Source: Clostridiales bacterium 1_7_47FAA | GTDB lineage: Bacteria; Bacillota; Clostridia; Lachnospirales; Lachnospiraceae | Direction of reading: 5' to 3' | Assembly (NCBI GenBank): GCA_000155435.1 | Contig: DS990263.1 | Location: 608,204 to 672,203, forward strand | DNA length: 64,000 nt | In this document: positions 24,003 through 33,425 of the stretch, piece by piece | Layout: each line of letters begins with the position of its first letter | Position numbering within the stretch: the stretch's first letter is position 1 | Notes under the pieces: model-generated | What the model was told of the DNA's origin: nothing | Database searches by the model: none | What the model saw: only the letters and a program-made list of their open reading frames with translations | Position numbers and translations under genes: made by a program

Positions 24003-25235
24003 TTACATCTCGCTGTATGTGCCTTTGAACTTAACCAGCTTTGGACGGTAGCCTGCGCCTGTCAGCGCGGCAACAATCTGATTCTTGTGTTCGGTGCCGA
24101 ACGCCTCCATGGTGATGCGCAGTTCCACGGCAGCGTTCCGGTTGATGCTGATGAACTGGTTGTGTTCCAGCTTGATGATGTTGCCCTGTTCCCTGGCAAG
24201 CAGGGAGGAAACCCTGGCCAGTTCGCCCGGCTTATCAGGAAGCAGCACGGAGACAGTGAATACCCGGTCCCTCTGGATCAGGCCGTGCTGTACAATGGAG
24301 GACATGGTGATGACATCCATGTTGCCTCCGCTTAAGATGGAAACAATCTTCTTTTTCTGCACATCCATGTGCTTCAGCGCGGCCACGGTGAGCAGCCCTG
24401 AATTTTCAACTATCATCTTGTGGTTCTCCACCATGTCGAGGAAGGCCACGATCAGCTCGCTGTCATCAATGGTGATGATATCGTCCACATTTTCCTGGAT
24501 ATAGCAAAACAGCTTCTCACCCGGCCGTTTGACCGCGGTGCCGTCCGCAATGGTATTGACCTCGGGAAGGGTGGTCACCTGGCCCTGGCGCAGGGATTCC
24601 TGCATGCAGTTGGCTCCTGCCGGTTCCACGCCGATGATCTTAATCTTGGGATTGAGAAGCTTGGCCAGGGTGGAAACGCCCGTACACAGGCCGCCTCCGC
24701 CGATGGGGACTAATATGTAATCCACGGTCGGGAGTTCTTTGATGATCTCCATGGCAATGGTGCCCTGTCCCGTGGCAACGGCCAGGTCGTCAAATGGATG
24801 GACAAAGGTCAGGCCCTGCTCATCCGCCAGTTTATAGGCATAATCACAGGCCTCGTCAAACACATCCCCCTCCAGGACCACCTCGGCGCCGTAGCTCTTG
24901 GTACGGTTCACCTTCATGAGCGGGGTCGTGGTCGGCATCACCACCGTTGCCTTGACGCCAGCCAGCTTGGCTGCATATGCAACGCCCTGGGCATGGTTGC
25001 CGGCTGAAGCGGTAATCAGGCCCTTTGCCTTCTCCTCCTCATTCAGGGTACTGATTTTATAATAAGCGCCCCTTACCTTGTATGCGCCTGTATACTGCAT
25101 GTTCTCCGGCTTAAAGTATACCTTGTTGCCGGTCTGGGATGAAAAATATTCGCTGTATACAAGTTTTGTTTCTGTCGTCACTTCCCTTACAAGGTCGGAC
25201 GCCTCCTCAAATTTCTCCAGTGTCAGTTCTTCCAT
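24003..25235 (-). CDS. ilvA: Threonine ammonia-lyase (threonine deaminase) with ACT domain
   Basis: 410 residues, PLP fold type II. It converts threonine to 2-oxobutyrate and ammonia. The Schiff-base lysine is K53 in QYTGAYKVRGAYYKI; SAGNHAQGVAYAA and PIGGGGLCTGVST mark the phosphate-binding and tail-binding loops. A C-terminal ACT domain (about 325-405: FTVSVLLPDKPGELARVSSL) identifies the roughly 400-residue TdcB/IlvA form with one ACT domain. Whether it is biosynthetic (isoleucine) or catabolic is not shown; no ilv genes are nearby. Confidence 0.92.
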   Translation of the reverse strand: MEELTLEKFEEASDLVREVTTETKLVYSEYFSSQTGNKVYFKPENMQYTGAYKVRGAYYKISTLNEEEKAKGLITASAGNHAQGVAYAAKLAGVKATVVMPTTTPLMKVNRTKSYGAEVVLEGDVFDEACDYAYKLADEQGLTFVHPFDDLAVATGQGTIAMEIIKELPTVDYILVPIGGGGLCTGVSTLAKLLNPKIKIIGVEPAGANCMQESLRQGQVTTLPEVNTIADGTAVKRPGEKLFCYIQENVDDIITIDDSELIVAFLDMVENHKMIVENSGLLTVAALKHMDVQKKKIVSILSGGNMDVITMSSIVQHGLIQRDRVFTVSVLLPDKPGELARVSSLLAREQGNIIKLEHNQFISINRNAAVELRITMEAFGTEHKNQIVAALTGAGYRPKLVKFKGTYSEM

Positions 25236-25312
25236 AATCAGTCCTTCTTTCCCTTTAATATCCTTTACTATATCACGTCAATTCATTAAATTCAAGGATG
25301 GATTGGGCGCCA

Positions 25313-26257
25313 TTACTCTGCTGTCTTCCTCTGTACGTTGAAAAGTGCATTGACAAAATCGTCTGCATTGAACTTCTGTAAATCATCAATCTGCTCGCCG
25401 ATCCCAATGTATTTGACCGGAAGCCCCAGTTCAGACTGGATGGCAACCGCGATGCCGCCCTTGGCTGTACCGTCAAGCTTGGTCAGTATGATGCCTGTGA
25501 TATCAGCCACCTCCATGAACTGGCGGGCCTGTGCCAGGGCGTTCTGTCCCGTGGTGCCGTCCAGGACCACCAGGGTCTCCCTGTATGCATCCGGATATTC
25601 CTTGTCAATGATCCGGTTGATTTTCCTGAGTTCCTCCATCAGGTTCTTCTTATTGTGGAGCCGTCCCGCTGTGTCACAGATCAGCACATCCGCCTTCCTG
25701 GACTTGGCGGCAGCCACCGCGTCATAGATGACGGCCGCAGGGTCAGAGCCTTCCTGCTGGGCAATGATGTCCACCCCGGCCCGGCCCGCCCATTCGGTCA
25801 GCTGCTCGATGGCAGCCGCACGGAAGGTATCCGCCGCCGCCAGGATCACCTTGTGTCCTGAATCCTTAAGCTGTCCGGCCAGCTTGCCCACGGACGTGGT
25901 CTTGCCCACGCCGTTGACGCCGATGACCAGGACCACGGACTTCCTGTGTTCAAACTCATAGGCGTTCTCGCCCAGGTCCATCTGCTCCTTGATGCTGTTT
26001 ATCAGAAGCTCCTTGCATTCCTCCGGCTCCTTGATGTGCTGCTCCTTTACCTTGGCCCTTAAATCCTCCACGATGGACATGGTGGTCTGGATGCCCAGGT
26101 CGCCCATGATCAGGGTTTCCTCTATCTCCTCATAAAAGTCGTCATCAATGGCGGAAAATCCGCTGAAGATAGAGTCAATTCCAGATACGATATTGTTGCG
26201 GGTCTTGGCAAGTCCTTCTACCAGACGTCCGAAAAAACCCTTTTTTCCCTCAGCCAT
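25313..26257 (-). CDS. ftsY: Signal recognition particle receptor FtsY
   Basis: 314 residues. SRP-type GTPase, receptor for the Ffh-4.5S complex at the membrane. N domain helices 1 to about 95, then the G domain with GVNGVGKTT (113-121), [17 protein letters not shown], the DTAGR motif, [10 protein letters not shown] and the closing [18 protein letters not shown]. The long acidic A domain of E. coli FtsY is missing, as usual in Firmicutes; a short basic amphipathic N-terminus ([12 protein letters not shown]) probably targets the membrane. It follows smc, the standard Firmicutes order. Confidence 0.96.
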   Translation of the reverse strand: MAEGKKGFFGRLVEGLAKTRNNIVSGIDSIFSGFSAIDDDFYEEIEETLIMGDLGIQTTMSIVEDLRAKVKEQHIKEPEECKELLINSIKEQMDLGENAYEFEHRKSVVLVIGVNGVGKTTSVGKLAGQLKDSGHKVILAAADTFRAAAIEQLTEWAGRAGVDIIAQQEGSDPAAVIYDAVAAAKSRKADVLICDTAGRLHNKKNLMEELRKINRIIDKEYPDAYRETLVVLDGTTGQNALAQARQFMEVADITGIILTKLDGTAKGGIAVAIQSELGLPVKYIGIGEQIDDLQKFNADDFVNALFNVQRKTAE

Positions 26258-26313
26258 AACCTTTACTCCTTATCTGTCATATCAATTTATCAATCATCAT
26301 ATCATATTCCGTT

Positions 26314-29300
26314 TTAATTTTCCAGGTCATCTGCAATCAGGTTCACGGAAACCAGGGTGGACACGCCCTTTTCCTGCATGGTGATACCGTACAGGCGGTC
26401 GGCCGCCATCATGGTTCCCCTTCTGTGGGTGATGACAATGAACTGTGTATTCTTAATCAGCTTATGCAGGTATCCGGCAAACCGGTCCACGTTGGAGTCA
26501 TCCAGCGCCGCCTCAATCTCGTCCAAAAGACAGAAGGGCGAGGGCTTCAGGTTCTGGATGGCAAACAGCAGGGATATGGCTGTCAGGGCCTTCTCGCCGC
26601 CGGACAGCTGCATCATGTTCTGCAGTTTCTTGCCCGGGGGCTGCGCGATGATCTGGATGCCTGCTTCCAGTATATCCTCATCCTCCATCAGTTCCAGTGT
26701 TCCCCGGCCGCCGCCGAACAATTCCCTGAATACCTTGTCGAATTCAGCCCGGATTTCAGCAAATTTCTCCTGGAACTGGCGGCGCATGCCCATATCCAGC
26801 TCCTCGATGATCTTCTCCAGCTCGGCCTGGGCCTGGATCAGGTCATCATACTGTGTCTTCATGAATCCATACCGCTCAGATACTTCCTTATAGTCCTCAA
26901 TGGAATTGACATTGATGTTGCCAAGGCCTTTAATCCTGGACTTCAGCTCATCAATCCGCTTCCTGACCTCGGAGGCTGACTGGTATTCTTCCTTCTTAAG
27001 TTCCAACGCAGTGGAGAAGGTCATCTCATATTCGGTCCACATGTAGCTGGTGGATGCCTCCAGTTTCTCCTCCAGCTTTTCCTGGCTGGCCTGTACGCGG
27101 AACATATCCTTATCCAGTTCGGCAAGACGGGCGGTCAGTTCCTCACGCTTGGCAAAGAACCCCTTCTGTTCCGCCGCCATCGCATCCTTCCTGGCTGTAT
27201 GTCCTGCAATCACTGTCTCCAGTTCTTCCATCCTGGCCTGGGCGCCTGCAATCTGTTCCCTGATCCGTTCAATCTCCTGTTTTTTACCAAGGATGATCTG
27301 TTCTGAACTGCCGCTGCCAGCTTCCAGGGACTGGAATTCTTCCTCCAGCTTGCGGATTTCCCCGCGCACACGGATTGTATTCTCCTTGATGAAATCCTGT
27401 TTCTGGGTCAGGTTGGCTGTTTCCATCTGAACCGCGGACAGGGCCGTGGCGGCTGTCTCCCGCTCCTTCCTCGCATCCTCCAGGAGAAGGCTCTTCTCCT
27501 CAATCTCCTCATTGGCCTGGCTGTTCTTAAGCTCCAGCCCGCGGGTATCGTCCTCCAGGGTGGAACGGCTTTGGGCAATCTCCTTTACCTGCTCCTCCAG
27601 CTGTCCATGTTCCCTGACAAGGTCGCTGGAAGAATCCGCAATCTCAGCTTTCTTGTCCTCCAGCTGGGAAATGTTCATGCGGATTGTATTTTCCTGTAAT
27701 ACCAGCTTCTGTATCCGGGCTTTTAACTGCTCCAGCTCGCCCTTCTTCTCCTGGGCAAGGCTTTCCTTTAATGCCAGTTCATTCTGGATCTTCTCTATCT
27801 GAACCAGGGCCTTGCTGCAGGTTTCCTCCAGCTCCTCAATCTCCCTGCGGCGTCCCAGCAGGTTACTGCTGTTCTTAAAGGCGCCGCCTGTCATGGAACC
27901 TCCGGCGCTTAAAAGCTCACCCTCCAGGGTGACGATGCGCAGGCTGTACCTGTACTTCCTGGCAAGGGCAATGGCGTTGTCAATGGTATCCACAACAACC
28001 ACCCGCCCCAGAAGATACCGGGCCAGCCCCTTATACTGTCCGTCCACCTGGACCAGGTCGTGGGCCAGTCCCAGGACGCCCTTTTCCTTAAGGGCCGCCG
28101 GCTGTGAAAAGTTCTGGCTGCCGTTGATGCTGGTCAGGGGCAGGAAGGTGGCCCTTCCGTACCGGTTCTTTTTCAGGTATTCAATCAGCTGCTTGGCGGT
28201 TGCCTCTGAATCCGTGACAATGTTCTGTATGCTTCCGCCCAGGGCTGTCTCGATGGCAATCTCGTATTTCTGTTCCGTGGAAATGATGTCGGCCACCACC
28301 CCGTGGATTCCGTGGACCCGGTCCCTGACCTCCATGACGCGCCGGATGCTGTTGCCGTATCCGTCATACCGTTCCGCCAGGTTTTTTAAGGACTCCAGCT
28401 TGGTATAGGCCATATGGTATTCCTGCTGGGTGTCGTTCTGGTTGCGGTTTAACCGTTTGGCATCGGCTTCCGCCTCCGTCATGGCGTCTTCCGCCTCCTG
28501 GGCCTTAAACTGCCTGTCTTCCAGCTGCTGCCTCACCTCATCCAGGGCTGCCTGCTCCCTGGCAATCAGTTCGTCCTGGACCGATTCATCGCTTTTATAT
28601 TTAAGCAGCTTCTGGGTCACTTCACTGCGCCTCAGGTTTACCTGCTCCAGCATGGTTTCATAGCGCTGCTGGCGCGCTGTCAGGGATGCCTTCTCGTTGA
28701 GGGACTGGATGATGATGCCCTTTGCCGCCTCAATCGACTCATCCAGGCTCCGTATAAGCCCATCCTTGCTGTTCAACTGTTCCTGGGCCTGTTCCTGGCG
28801 CTGCCTGGCATCGGTTACCTGTGTCTCCATCCTGGCATATTCTTCCTCATAGGAGGAAAGCTGCCCTCTCCTGGCCTCCAACTCCCCGGTGATGACGGTC
28901 CTGCGGCTTTCCAGGTGTTCCTCATTCATCTCCTCGGTATGTATCTGTTCGTTCAGGACATTGATCTGGCCTTCCAGGCTGCCCTTTGACACGGTCGCCT
29001 GGTTCAGCTCCTGGCGGTCTGATGTAATCTGTCCTTCCAGACCAGCAAGTCCCTGCTCCAGCTTCTCATATTCGTTCTTAAGACGTTCGGATTCCTTTTT
29101 GGTATCCTCCATGTCCCCTGACAAAAGGCTGCGCCGCCTGCCCACCTCTTCCAGCTGTCTGCTGATGTTATCCGTATCCATAAGGAACAGGTTGGCGTCG
29201 CAGACCTTCAGTTCCTCTTTTAACTGAAGGTATTCCCTGGCAGCCTTGGACTGGCGCTCCAGGGGGCCTACCTGCTTCTCCAGTTCCGACAGGATGTCGC

Positions 29301-29874
29301 TTACACGGACCAGGTTGGCCTGCTCGTCCTCCAGCTTTTTCTGGGCAATGTTCTTCCTGCGCTTGAATTTAACAATACCGGCAGCCTCGTCAAACAGCTC
29401 GCGCCGTTCCTCCGGCTTGCCGCTTAAGATCTTATCAATCTGACCCTGGCCGATGATGGAATATCCCTCTTTACCGATACCCGTGTCATAGAACAGTTCG
29501 TTGATATCCTTAAGGCGGCATGCGCTTCCGTTAATCATGTATTCACTTTCCCCGGAACGGTACAGGCGCCGGGATACGGTGACCTCGTCATAGTCAATGG
29601 ACAGCTGATGGTCGCTGTTGTCCAGGGTAATGGCCACATAGGCAAAGCCCTGGGGCTTCCTCATCTCTGTCCCGGCAAATATGACGTCCTGCATGCTGGC
29701 GCCGCGCAGCTGCTTAATCCTCTGTTCGCCCAGCACCCAGCGCACCGCGTCCGCCACATTGCTCTTGCCGCTTCCGTTAGGGCCTACAATACCCGTGATG
29801 CCGTTGTGGAACTCAAACAACAGCTTATTGGCAAAAGATTTGAACCCCTGGATCTCAATACTTTTTAAATACAT
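26314..29874 (-). CDS. smc: Chromosome segregation protein SMC
   Basis: 1186 residues, standard length. Chromosome condensation ATPase working with ScpA/ScpB. The head is formed by the N-terminal Walker A region (FKSFANKLLFEF, GPNGSGKSNVADAV, about 32-45) and a C-terminal LSGGEKALTAISLLFA signature with Walker B FCLLDEIEAALDDSNVDRF. Between them are two long coiled coils (about 170-500 and 680-1020, rich in E/Q/K/R heptads) and a hinge at about 515-650 (GVVADIISTEQKYEIAIETA, LGRVVVVDTIDNAIALARKY). It lies 14 bases after rnc and 56 bases before ftsY. Confidence 0.98.
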   Translation of the reverse strand: MYLKSIEIQGFKSFANKLLFEFHNGITGIVGPNGSGKSNVADAVRWVLGEQRIKQLRGASMQDVIFAGTEMRKPQGFAYVAITLDNSDHQLSIDYDEVTVSRRLYRSGESEYMINGSACRLKDINELFYDTGIGKEGYSIIGQGQIDKILSGKPEERRELFDEAAGIVKFKRRKNIAQKKLEDEQANLVRVSDILSELEKQVGPLERQSKAAREYLQLKEELKVCDANLFLMDTDNISRQLEEVGRRRSLLSGDMEDTKKESERLKNEYEKLEQGLAGLEGQITSDRQELNQATVSKGSLEGQINVLNEQIHTEEMNEEHLESRRTVITGELEARRGQLSSYEEEYARMETQVTDARQRQEQAQEQLNSKDGLIRSLDESIEAAKGIIIQSLNEKASLTARQQRYETMLEQVNLRRSEVTQKLLKYKSDESVQDELIAREQAALDEVRQQLEDRQFKAQEAEDAMTEAEADAKRLNRNQNDTQQEYHMAYTKLESLKNLAERYDGYGNSIRRVMEVRDRVHGIHGVVADIISTEQKYEIAIETALGGSIQNIVTDSEATAKQLIEYLKKNRYGRATFLPLTSINGSQNFSQPAALKEKGVLGLAHDLVQVDGQYKGLARYLLGRVVVVDTIDNAIALARKYRYSLRIVTLEGELLSAGGSMTGGAFKNSSNLLGRRREIEELEETCSKALVQIEKIQNELALKESLAQEKKGELEQLKARIQKLVLQENTIRMNISQLEDKKAEIADSSSDLVREHGQLEEQVKEIAQSRSTLEDDTRGLELKNSQANEEIEEKSLLLEDARKERETAATALSAVQMETANLTQKQDFIKENTIRVRGEIRKLEEEFQSLEAGSGSSEQIILGKKQEIERIREQIAGAQARMEELETVIAGHTARKDAMAAEQKGFFAKREELTARLAELDKDMFRVQASQEKLEEKLEASTSYMWTEYEMTFSTALELKKEEYQSASEVRKRIDELKSRIKGLGNINVNSIEDYKEVSERYGFMKTQYDDLIQAQAELEKIIEELDMGMRRQFQEKFAEIRAEFDKVFRELFGGGRGTLELMEDEDILEAGIQIIAQPPGKKLQNMMQLSGGEKALTAISLLFAIQNLKPSPFCLLDEIEAALDDSNVDRFAGYLHKLIKNTQFIVITHRRGTMMAADRLYGITMQEKGVSTLVSVNLIADDLEN

Positions 29875-29888
29875 ACTTCACCTGCTTA

Positions 29889-30596
29889 TTATTTTGCGTC
29901 TGTCTCAATGTCCTCAGCCCTGAGTTTCAGGATACCGTTATAGGCAGCCACCTGTTCCGCGGCCTTCTTGGTGCGTCCCATGCCGCGGCCAATCTCCGCA
30001 TCGCCGATTTTCGCGCAGACCTCAAATGACTTGTTGTGGTCCGGTCCTTCCTCCCTGAGGATTTCATAGGACAGGGCTTCTGCCTGCCGGCTCTGCACCA
30101 TTTCCTGTAAGATAGTCTTGCTATCATAAAAGAGCTGCTTATGTTCAATATCGTTCAGGATGAAACGATGAATGAACTCTTTTGCATTAGCAAAACCACC
30201 GTCCAGGTAGATGGCCCCTATCAGGGCTTCCATTGCGTCGCTTACCACGGAATTGCGTCCCCGCCCGCCGGTAGCATCCTCGCCCTTGCCCAGGAACAGA
30301 TACTCCCCCAGCCGGATATCCCCTGCGCAGTATGCCAGTGTGGGTTCACACACAATGCTGGCACGGATTTTCGTCAGGTCGCCTTCAGGCAGCGTGGCAT
30401 ACTTGTGGTACAGGAAATCGCTGGTCACGATTTCAAGGACAGCATCCCCCAGGAATTCCAGACGCTCATTGCACCTGCTATGGTCCAGGCGGTGCTCATT
30501 GGCATAGGAGCTGTGGGTCAGGGCCTGGGAAAACAGGCTCTGGTCCTTGAACTGATAATCAATCCTTTCTTCCAATTCTTTCAAATGGCCGTTCAT
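29889..30596 (-). CDS. rnc: Ribonuclease III
   Basis: 235 residues. Cleaves double-stranded RNA in rRNA and mRNA processing. The catalytic domain has the signature ERLEFLGDAVLEIV (44-57) and the second acidic cluster SDAMEALIGAIYLDGG. A C-terminal double-stranded RNA-binding domain (about 160-230) reads ILQEMVQSRQAEALSYEIL and ends GRGMGRTKKAAEQVAAYNGI. Start ATG follows AAGGGAT. It is in the plsX-acpP-rnc-smc-ftsY order, though a terminator separates it from acpP. Confidence 0.97.
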   Translation of the reverse strand: MNGHLKELEERIDYQFKDQSLFSQALTHSSYANEHRLDHSRCNERLEFLGDAVLEIVTSDFLYHKYATLPEGDLTKIRASIVCEPTLAYCAGDIRLGEYLFLGKGEDATGGRGRNSVVSDAMEALIGAIYLDGGFANAKEFIHRFILNDIEHKQLFYDSKTILQEMVQSRQAEALSYEILREEGPDHNKSFEVCAKIGDAEIGRGMGRTKKAAEQVAAYNGILKLRAEDIETDAK

Positions 30597-30671
30597 ACTA
30601 TCCCTTCTTTCTTACATGATAGGCAAAATGCCAGAACCGGATTGGTCCCATGCCCTGGCTGTAAAACGCAC

Positions 30672-30696
30672 AAAAAGGGCTGTGCTCACACAGCCC
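30672..30696 (-). terminator. Intrinsic terminator after acpP
   Basis: Minus strand GGGCTGTG-TGAG-CACAGCCC followed by TTTTT, 12 bases after the acpP stop. Perfect 8-bp stem and tetraloop. It ends the plsX-acpP transcript. Confidence 0.9.
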
Positions 30697-30707
30697 CTGT
30701 GCCATCA

Positions 30708-30938
30708 TTAATTTAATGCGTTCTTAATCTGCTCTACTGCGTCGCCAACACTCACAATCTGTTCTGCAGCTTCATTTGGAATCTCAATGTCAAACTCCTC
30801 TTCAATTCCCATGATAATCTGGAAAATGTCCAGTGAGTCCGCACCCAGGTCATCTACGAATGTAGCCGCCATTGTCACTTCCTCCGGTTCAATGTTCAAC
30901 ACTTCTGCGATAATACCCTGTAATTTCTCAAATTCCAT
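30708..30938 (-). CDS. acpP: Acyl carrier protein
   Basis: 76 residues, small acidic four-helix protein. The 4'-phosphopantetheine attachment serine is S35 in [10 protein letters not shown] (family usually DSLD-VEL/IEL). It carries acyl chains in type II fatty acid synthesis. It directly follows plsX (49-base gap), the classical arrangement. Confidence 0.96.
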   Translation of the reverse strand: MEFEKLQGIIAEVLNIEPEEVTMAATFVDDLGADSLDIFQIIMGIEEEFDIEIPNEAAEQIVSVGDAVEQIKNALN

Positions 30939-30987
30939 CTCTTAGCTCCTCTTTCTTAAATCTTGTTTTTATATTCGTCCTTCGGAC

Positions 30988-31995
30988 TTATTCCACGCGG
31001 TCCGTACCTAAGGATCCACGGATCTTGTCGTTAATCCCCTGTTCCTTAAACGTCACGCACTGAATAATGGAATTGCGCACCTCTGTGCGCTTTGAGTTGC
31101 CATGGGTCTTGACCACCAGGCCGTTAAGGCCCAGAAGCGGCGCACCTCCATACTGACTGGCGTCAAAGGCCTTCAGCGTCTCCTTCAGGGCGGGCTTCAC
31201 AAGCAGCGCCCCGATCTTACTTCTTAAGGTGGACATCATGCCGCCCTTGACCATGCCAATTAAAGTGGCCCCAACCCCCTCATAGAGCTTCAGGATCACA
31301 TTGCCCACAAATGCTTCACAGACAATGACATCCGCCGCGCCATGGGGAATCTCCCTGGCTTCAATGCTGCCGATGAAATTGATACCCGGACATTCCTTTA
31401 ACAGAGGGAATGTCTCCTTCACCAGCGCATTGCCCTTTTCTTCCTCCGCACCGATATTGACGATTGCGACCCGTGGATTGCGGATTCCCATCACATGTTC
31501 CATATAGATGGAACCCATCTGTGCAAACTGTACCAGATGGGATGGCCTGGCATCCACATTGGCTCCGCAGTCAATCAAAAGTGATACGCCTTTTTCCGTT
31601 GGGATCAAGGGAGCCAGCGGCGGTCGTTCCACCCCTTTTATGCGTCCCACGATCACCTGTCCGCCCACCAGGATGGCCCCGGAGCTTCCGGCGGAAACAA
31701 AGGCATCAGCCTCCCCCTTTTTTACAAGGTTCATACCTACCACTATAGAAGAGTCCTTCTTCTTCCTGATTGCATTAACCGGCGGTTCATCCGTGGCAAT
31801 TACCTCGGTGGCGTTTACCACCTGGATCTGTTCCTTATTGTAGGTGGATTTGCTTAATTCAGCAGTTACTGCCTGCTCCTGCCCCACAAGAAGCACCTGG
31901 ATTCCTGGTTTTGCGTTCACGGCGTCTACGGCACCGGCCACCATTTCGCCCGGCGCATAATCTCCGCCCATGGCGTCTACGGCTACTTTAATCAT
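30988..31995 (-). CDS. plsX: Phosphate acyltransferase PlsX
   Basis: 335 residues. Makes acyl-phosphate from acyl-ACP for PlsY in phospholipid synthesis; peripheral membrane enzyme. Family blocks are MIKVAVDAMGGDYAPGE, ASVSAGSSGAILVGG-like FVSAGSSGAILVGG, RPPLAPLIPTEKG, IDCGANVDARPSHLVQFA, EREIPHGAADVIVCEAFVGN-like IPHGAADVIVCEAFVGN, and the C-terminal YGGAPLLGLNGLVVKTHG. Start ATG is preceded by GGAGAG. It is first in the lipid/cell-cycle cluster with its own promoter. Confidence 0.96.
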   Translation of the reverse strand: MIKVAVDAMGGDYAPGEMVAGAVDAVNAKPGIQVLLVGQEQAVTAELSKSTYNKEQIQVVNATEVIATDEPPVNAIRKKKDSSIVVGMNLVKKGEADAFVSAGSSGAILVGGQVIVGRIKGVERPPLAPLIPTEKGVSLLIDCGANVDARPSHLVQFAQMGSIYMEHVMGIRNPRVAIVNIGAEEEKGNALVKETFPLLKECPGINFIGSIEAREIPHGAADVIVCEAFVGNVILKLYEGVGATLIGMVKGGMMSTLRSKIGALLVKPALKETLKAFDASQYGGAPLLGLNGLVVKTHGNSKRTEVRNSIIQCVTFKEQGINDKIRGSLGTDRVE

Positions 31996-32029
31996 AATGA
32001 CTCTCCTTTCGGTCCTGCATACAACTTAT

Positions 32030-32058
32030 AATATACTAGATATCATTCTATAAATCAA
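32030..32058 (-). promoter_or_regulatory. Sigma-A promoter of plsX-acpP
   Basis: Minus strand TTGATT (32053-32058), 17 bases, TATATT (32030-32035). No FapR-type box was recognised nearby. Confidence 0.5.
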
Positions 32059-32107
32059 TATGTTTTTTATCCGGTTTTCTGAAAAGAAGGGGGTGTTAAA
32101 AAAGGCC

Positions 32108-32704
32108 CTAAGACCTCCACACCGCCAGTTCCTCCATGGATTTTCTCGGCCTTGGCCCAGGGGCTTCATCCGCATATCCCAATGCCATGGCTGCCGCCAG
32201 GGTCCCCTTAACGCCCAGCCACCTGTTCAGCTCCTCATAAGCAAAGAAGGTGTCGCATATCCACAGGCTGCCCAGCCCCAGTTCCGTTGCCGCCAGCGTC
32301 ATGTTCTCCATGGCGGCGCCGATTGACTGTGCATTGCAGATTTCGTAGATGCGCTGTTCCGGCGTGGCCGGGGAATCCAGGTCCAGGCCCAGGGGATTGA
32401 TGACGAACAGGGTCACGGGCGCCTGTTCCATGATGCGCAGGGTGTACCCTGCGCCGCCTATGTGCTGCCTGCTTTCAGGAAGCAGGGCATCCCTTCCCTC
32501 CTTTTCCCGCAAAAGGCCCTGGCCCATGGCTTTTAGCATTCCCTTTTTTGCTTCCCCTGAAACCACGATGAACTTCCAGGGCTGGCGGTTCTTGGAGGAG
32601 GGCGCAAGGCTTCCGGCATAAAGGATTTCCCCGATGGCTTCCCTGGGAACCGGCGTATCTTTGTATTTCCTTATACTGCGTCTGTTTAAAATGGATGGTA
32701 TCAA
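32108..32704 (-). CDS. Nitroreductase-family flavoprotein
   Basis: 198 residues from a TTG start at 32702-32704 that overlaps the TGA of the upstream kinase gene (TTGA). GGAGG lies eight bases before it, supporting coupled translation. FMN-binding features are NRRSIRKYKDTPVPRE, SLAPSSKNRQPWKFIVV and AMENMTLAATELGLGSLWIC. These small NAD(P)H:FMN oxidoreductases reduce nitroaromatics, quinones or flavins; the natural substrate is unknown. Confidence 0.88.
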   Translation of the reverse strand: MIPSILNRRSIRKYKDTPVPREAIGEILYAGSLAPSSKNRQPWKFIVVSGEAKKGMLKAMGQGLLREKEGRDALLPESRQHIGGAGYTLRIMEQAPVTLFVINPLGLDLDSPATPEQRIYEICNAQSIGAAMENMTLAATELGLGSLWICDTFFAYEELNRWLGVKGTLAAAMALGYADEAPGPRPRKSMEELAVWRS

Positions 32705-33282
32705 GTGTTTTTCCTCCTATGTTCCATGTTTGTGCCGCATGCCCCTGCTTCAGCTTCCAGCCGGCTGACCAGCGCGTCTGTATTCCGGATATAGTCATCG
32801 TTGATTAAGGTATAAGGGCAGCCGGATTTCCTGCACTGTTCCAGGTACCTGCCGTTTTCCTTAAGAAGCCGTTGCATTGTCCAGTATGAATCGTCCATCC
32901 GCTGTTCGATGATTCCGGCATATGACAGGATATCCTTAAAATGGCTGCGGATATAGGTACTGGTCATGATAAGGCAGCCGTACAGGATTTCCTTCTGATA
33001 CTCCGGTCCAAAGCCTTCTTTCCAGTCAAAAGGGATGTAACAGCCTTCCACAATCAGGTTCTGGCGGTTTTCTATGGCGGTCTTGATGATTTCCCTGACC
33101 ATTGGCCAGAGATACGAAACCAGCCCTTCGTCATCCGCCGGCGTAAGGTTTGTCATGCCGCTTCGGATCAGGCCCATTTTCAGATGGTCCATGGACAGAT
33201 AGGGATATCCAAGCCTTTCCAACAGCCGCTGTGCCAGGAATGTCTTCCCGGTATGGGAACAGCCTGCAATTAATATTATCAT
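32701..33282 (-). CDS. P-loop kinase-like protein (AAA/zeta-toxin/2-phosphoglycerate kinase-like)
   Basis: 193 residues from ATG 33282, chosen because GGAGG lies nine bases upstream; the longer open frame is not expected to be translated. Walker A is GCSHTGKTFLAQRLLE at the N-terminus, followed by YPYLSMDHLKMGLIRSGMTN and a Walker-B-like NLIVEGCYIPFDW. That layout resembles small-molecule kinases of the 2-phosphoglycerate kinase/shikimate-kinase type. The substrate is unknown. It is coupled to the nitroreductase gene and divergent from the MerR-type regulator. Confidence 0.75.
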   Translation of the reverse strand: MIILIAGCSHTGKTFLAQRLLERLGYPYLSMDHLKMGLIRSGMTNLTPADDEGLVSYLWPMVREIIKTAIENRQNLIVEGCYIPFDWKEGFGPEYQKEILYGCLIMTSTYIRSHFKDILSYAGIIEQRMDDSYWTMQRLLKENGRYLEQCRKSGCPYTLINDDYIRNTDALVSRLEAEAGACGTNMEHRRKNT

Positions 33283-33425
33283 GGTTCCGTTACCTCCTGT
33301 CCTCCCATTATATACGCATTCATGGCGCCCGTCCAGGGCGATTGGACGGTTTTGGCAATCCAGATGCATGAAAACATCCATCTGTGTCATACTCTGTGCT
33401 ATACTATACCCAGGAGGACATGCCC

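Noticed and set aside
26314..29874. SMC gene as part of the Wadjet or another defence system
   Set aside because: Length, hinge, coiled coils and position between rnc and ftsY are those of housekeeping smc; the Wadjet genes are 24 kb away.
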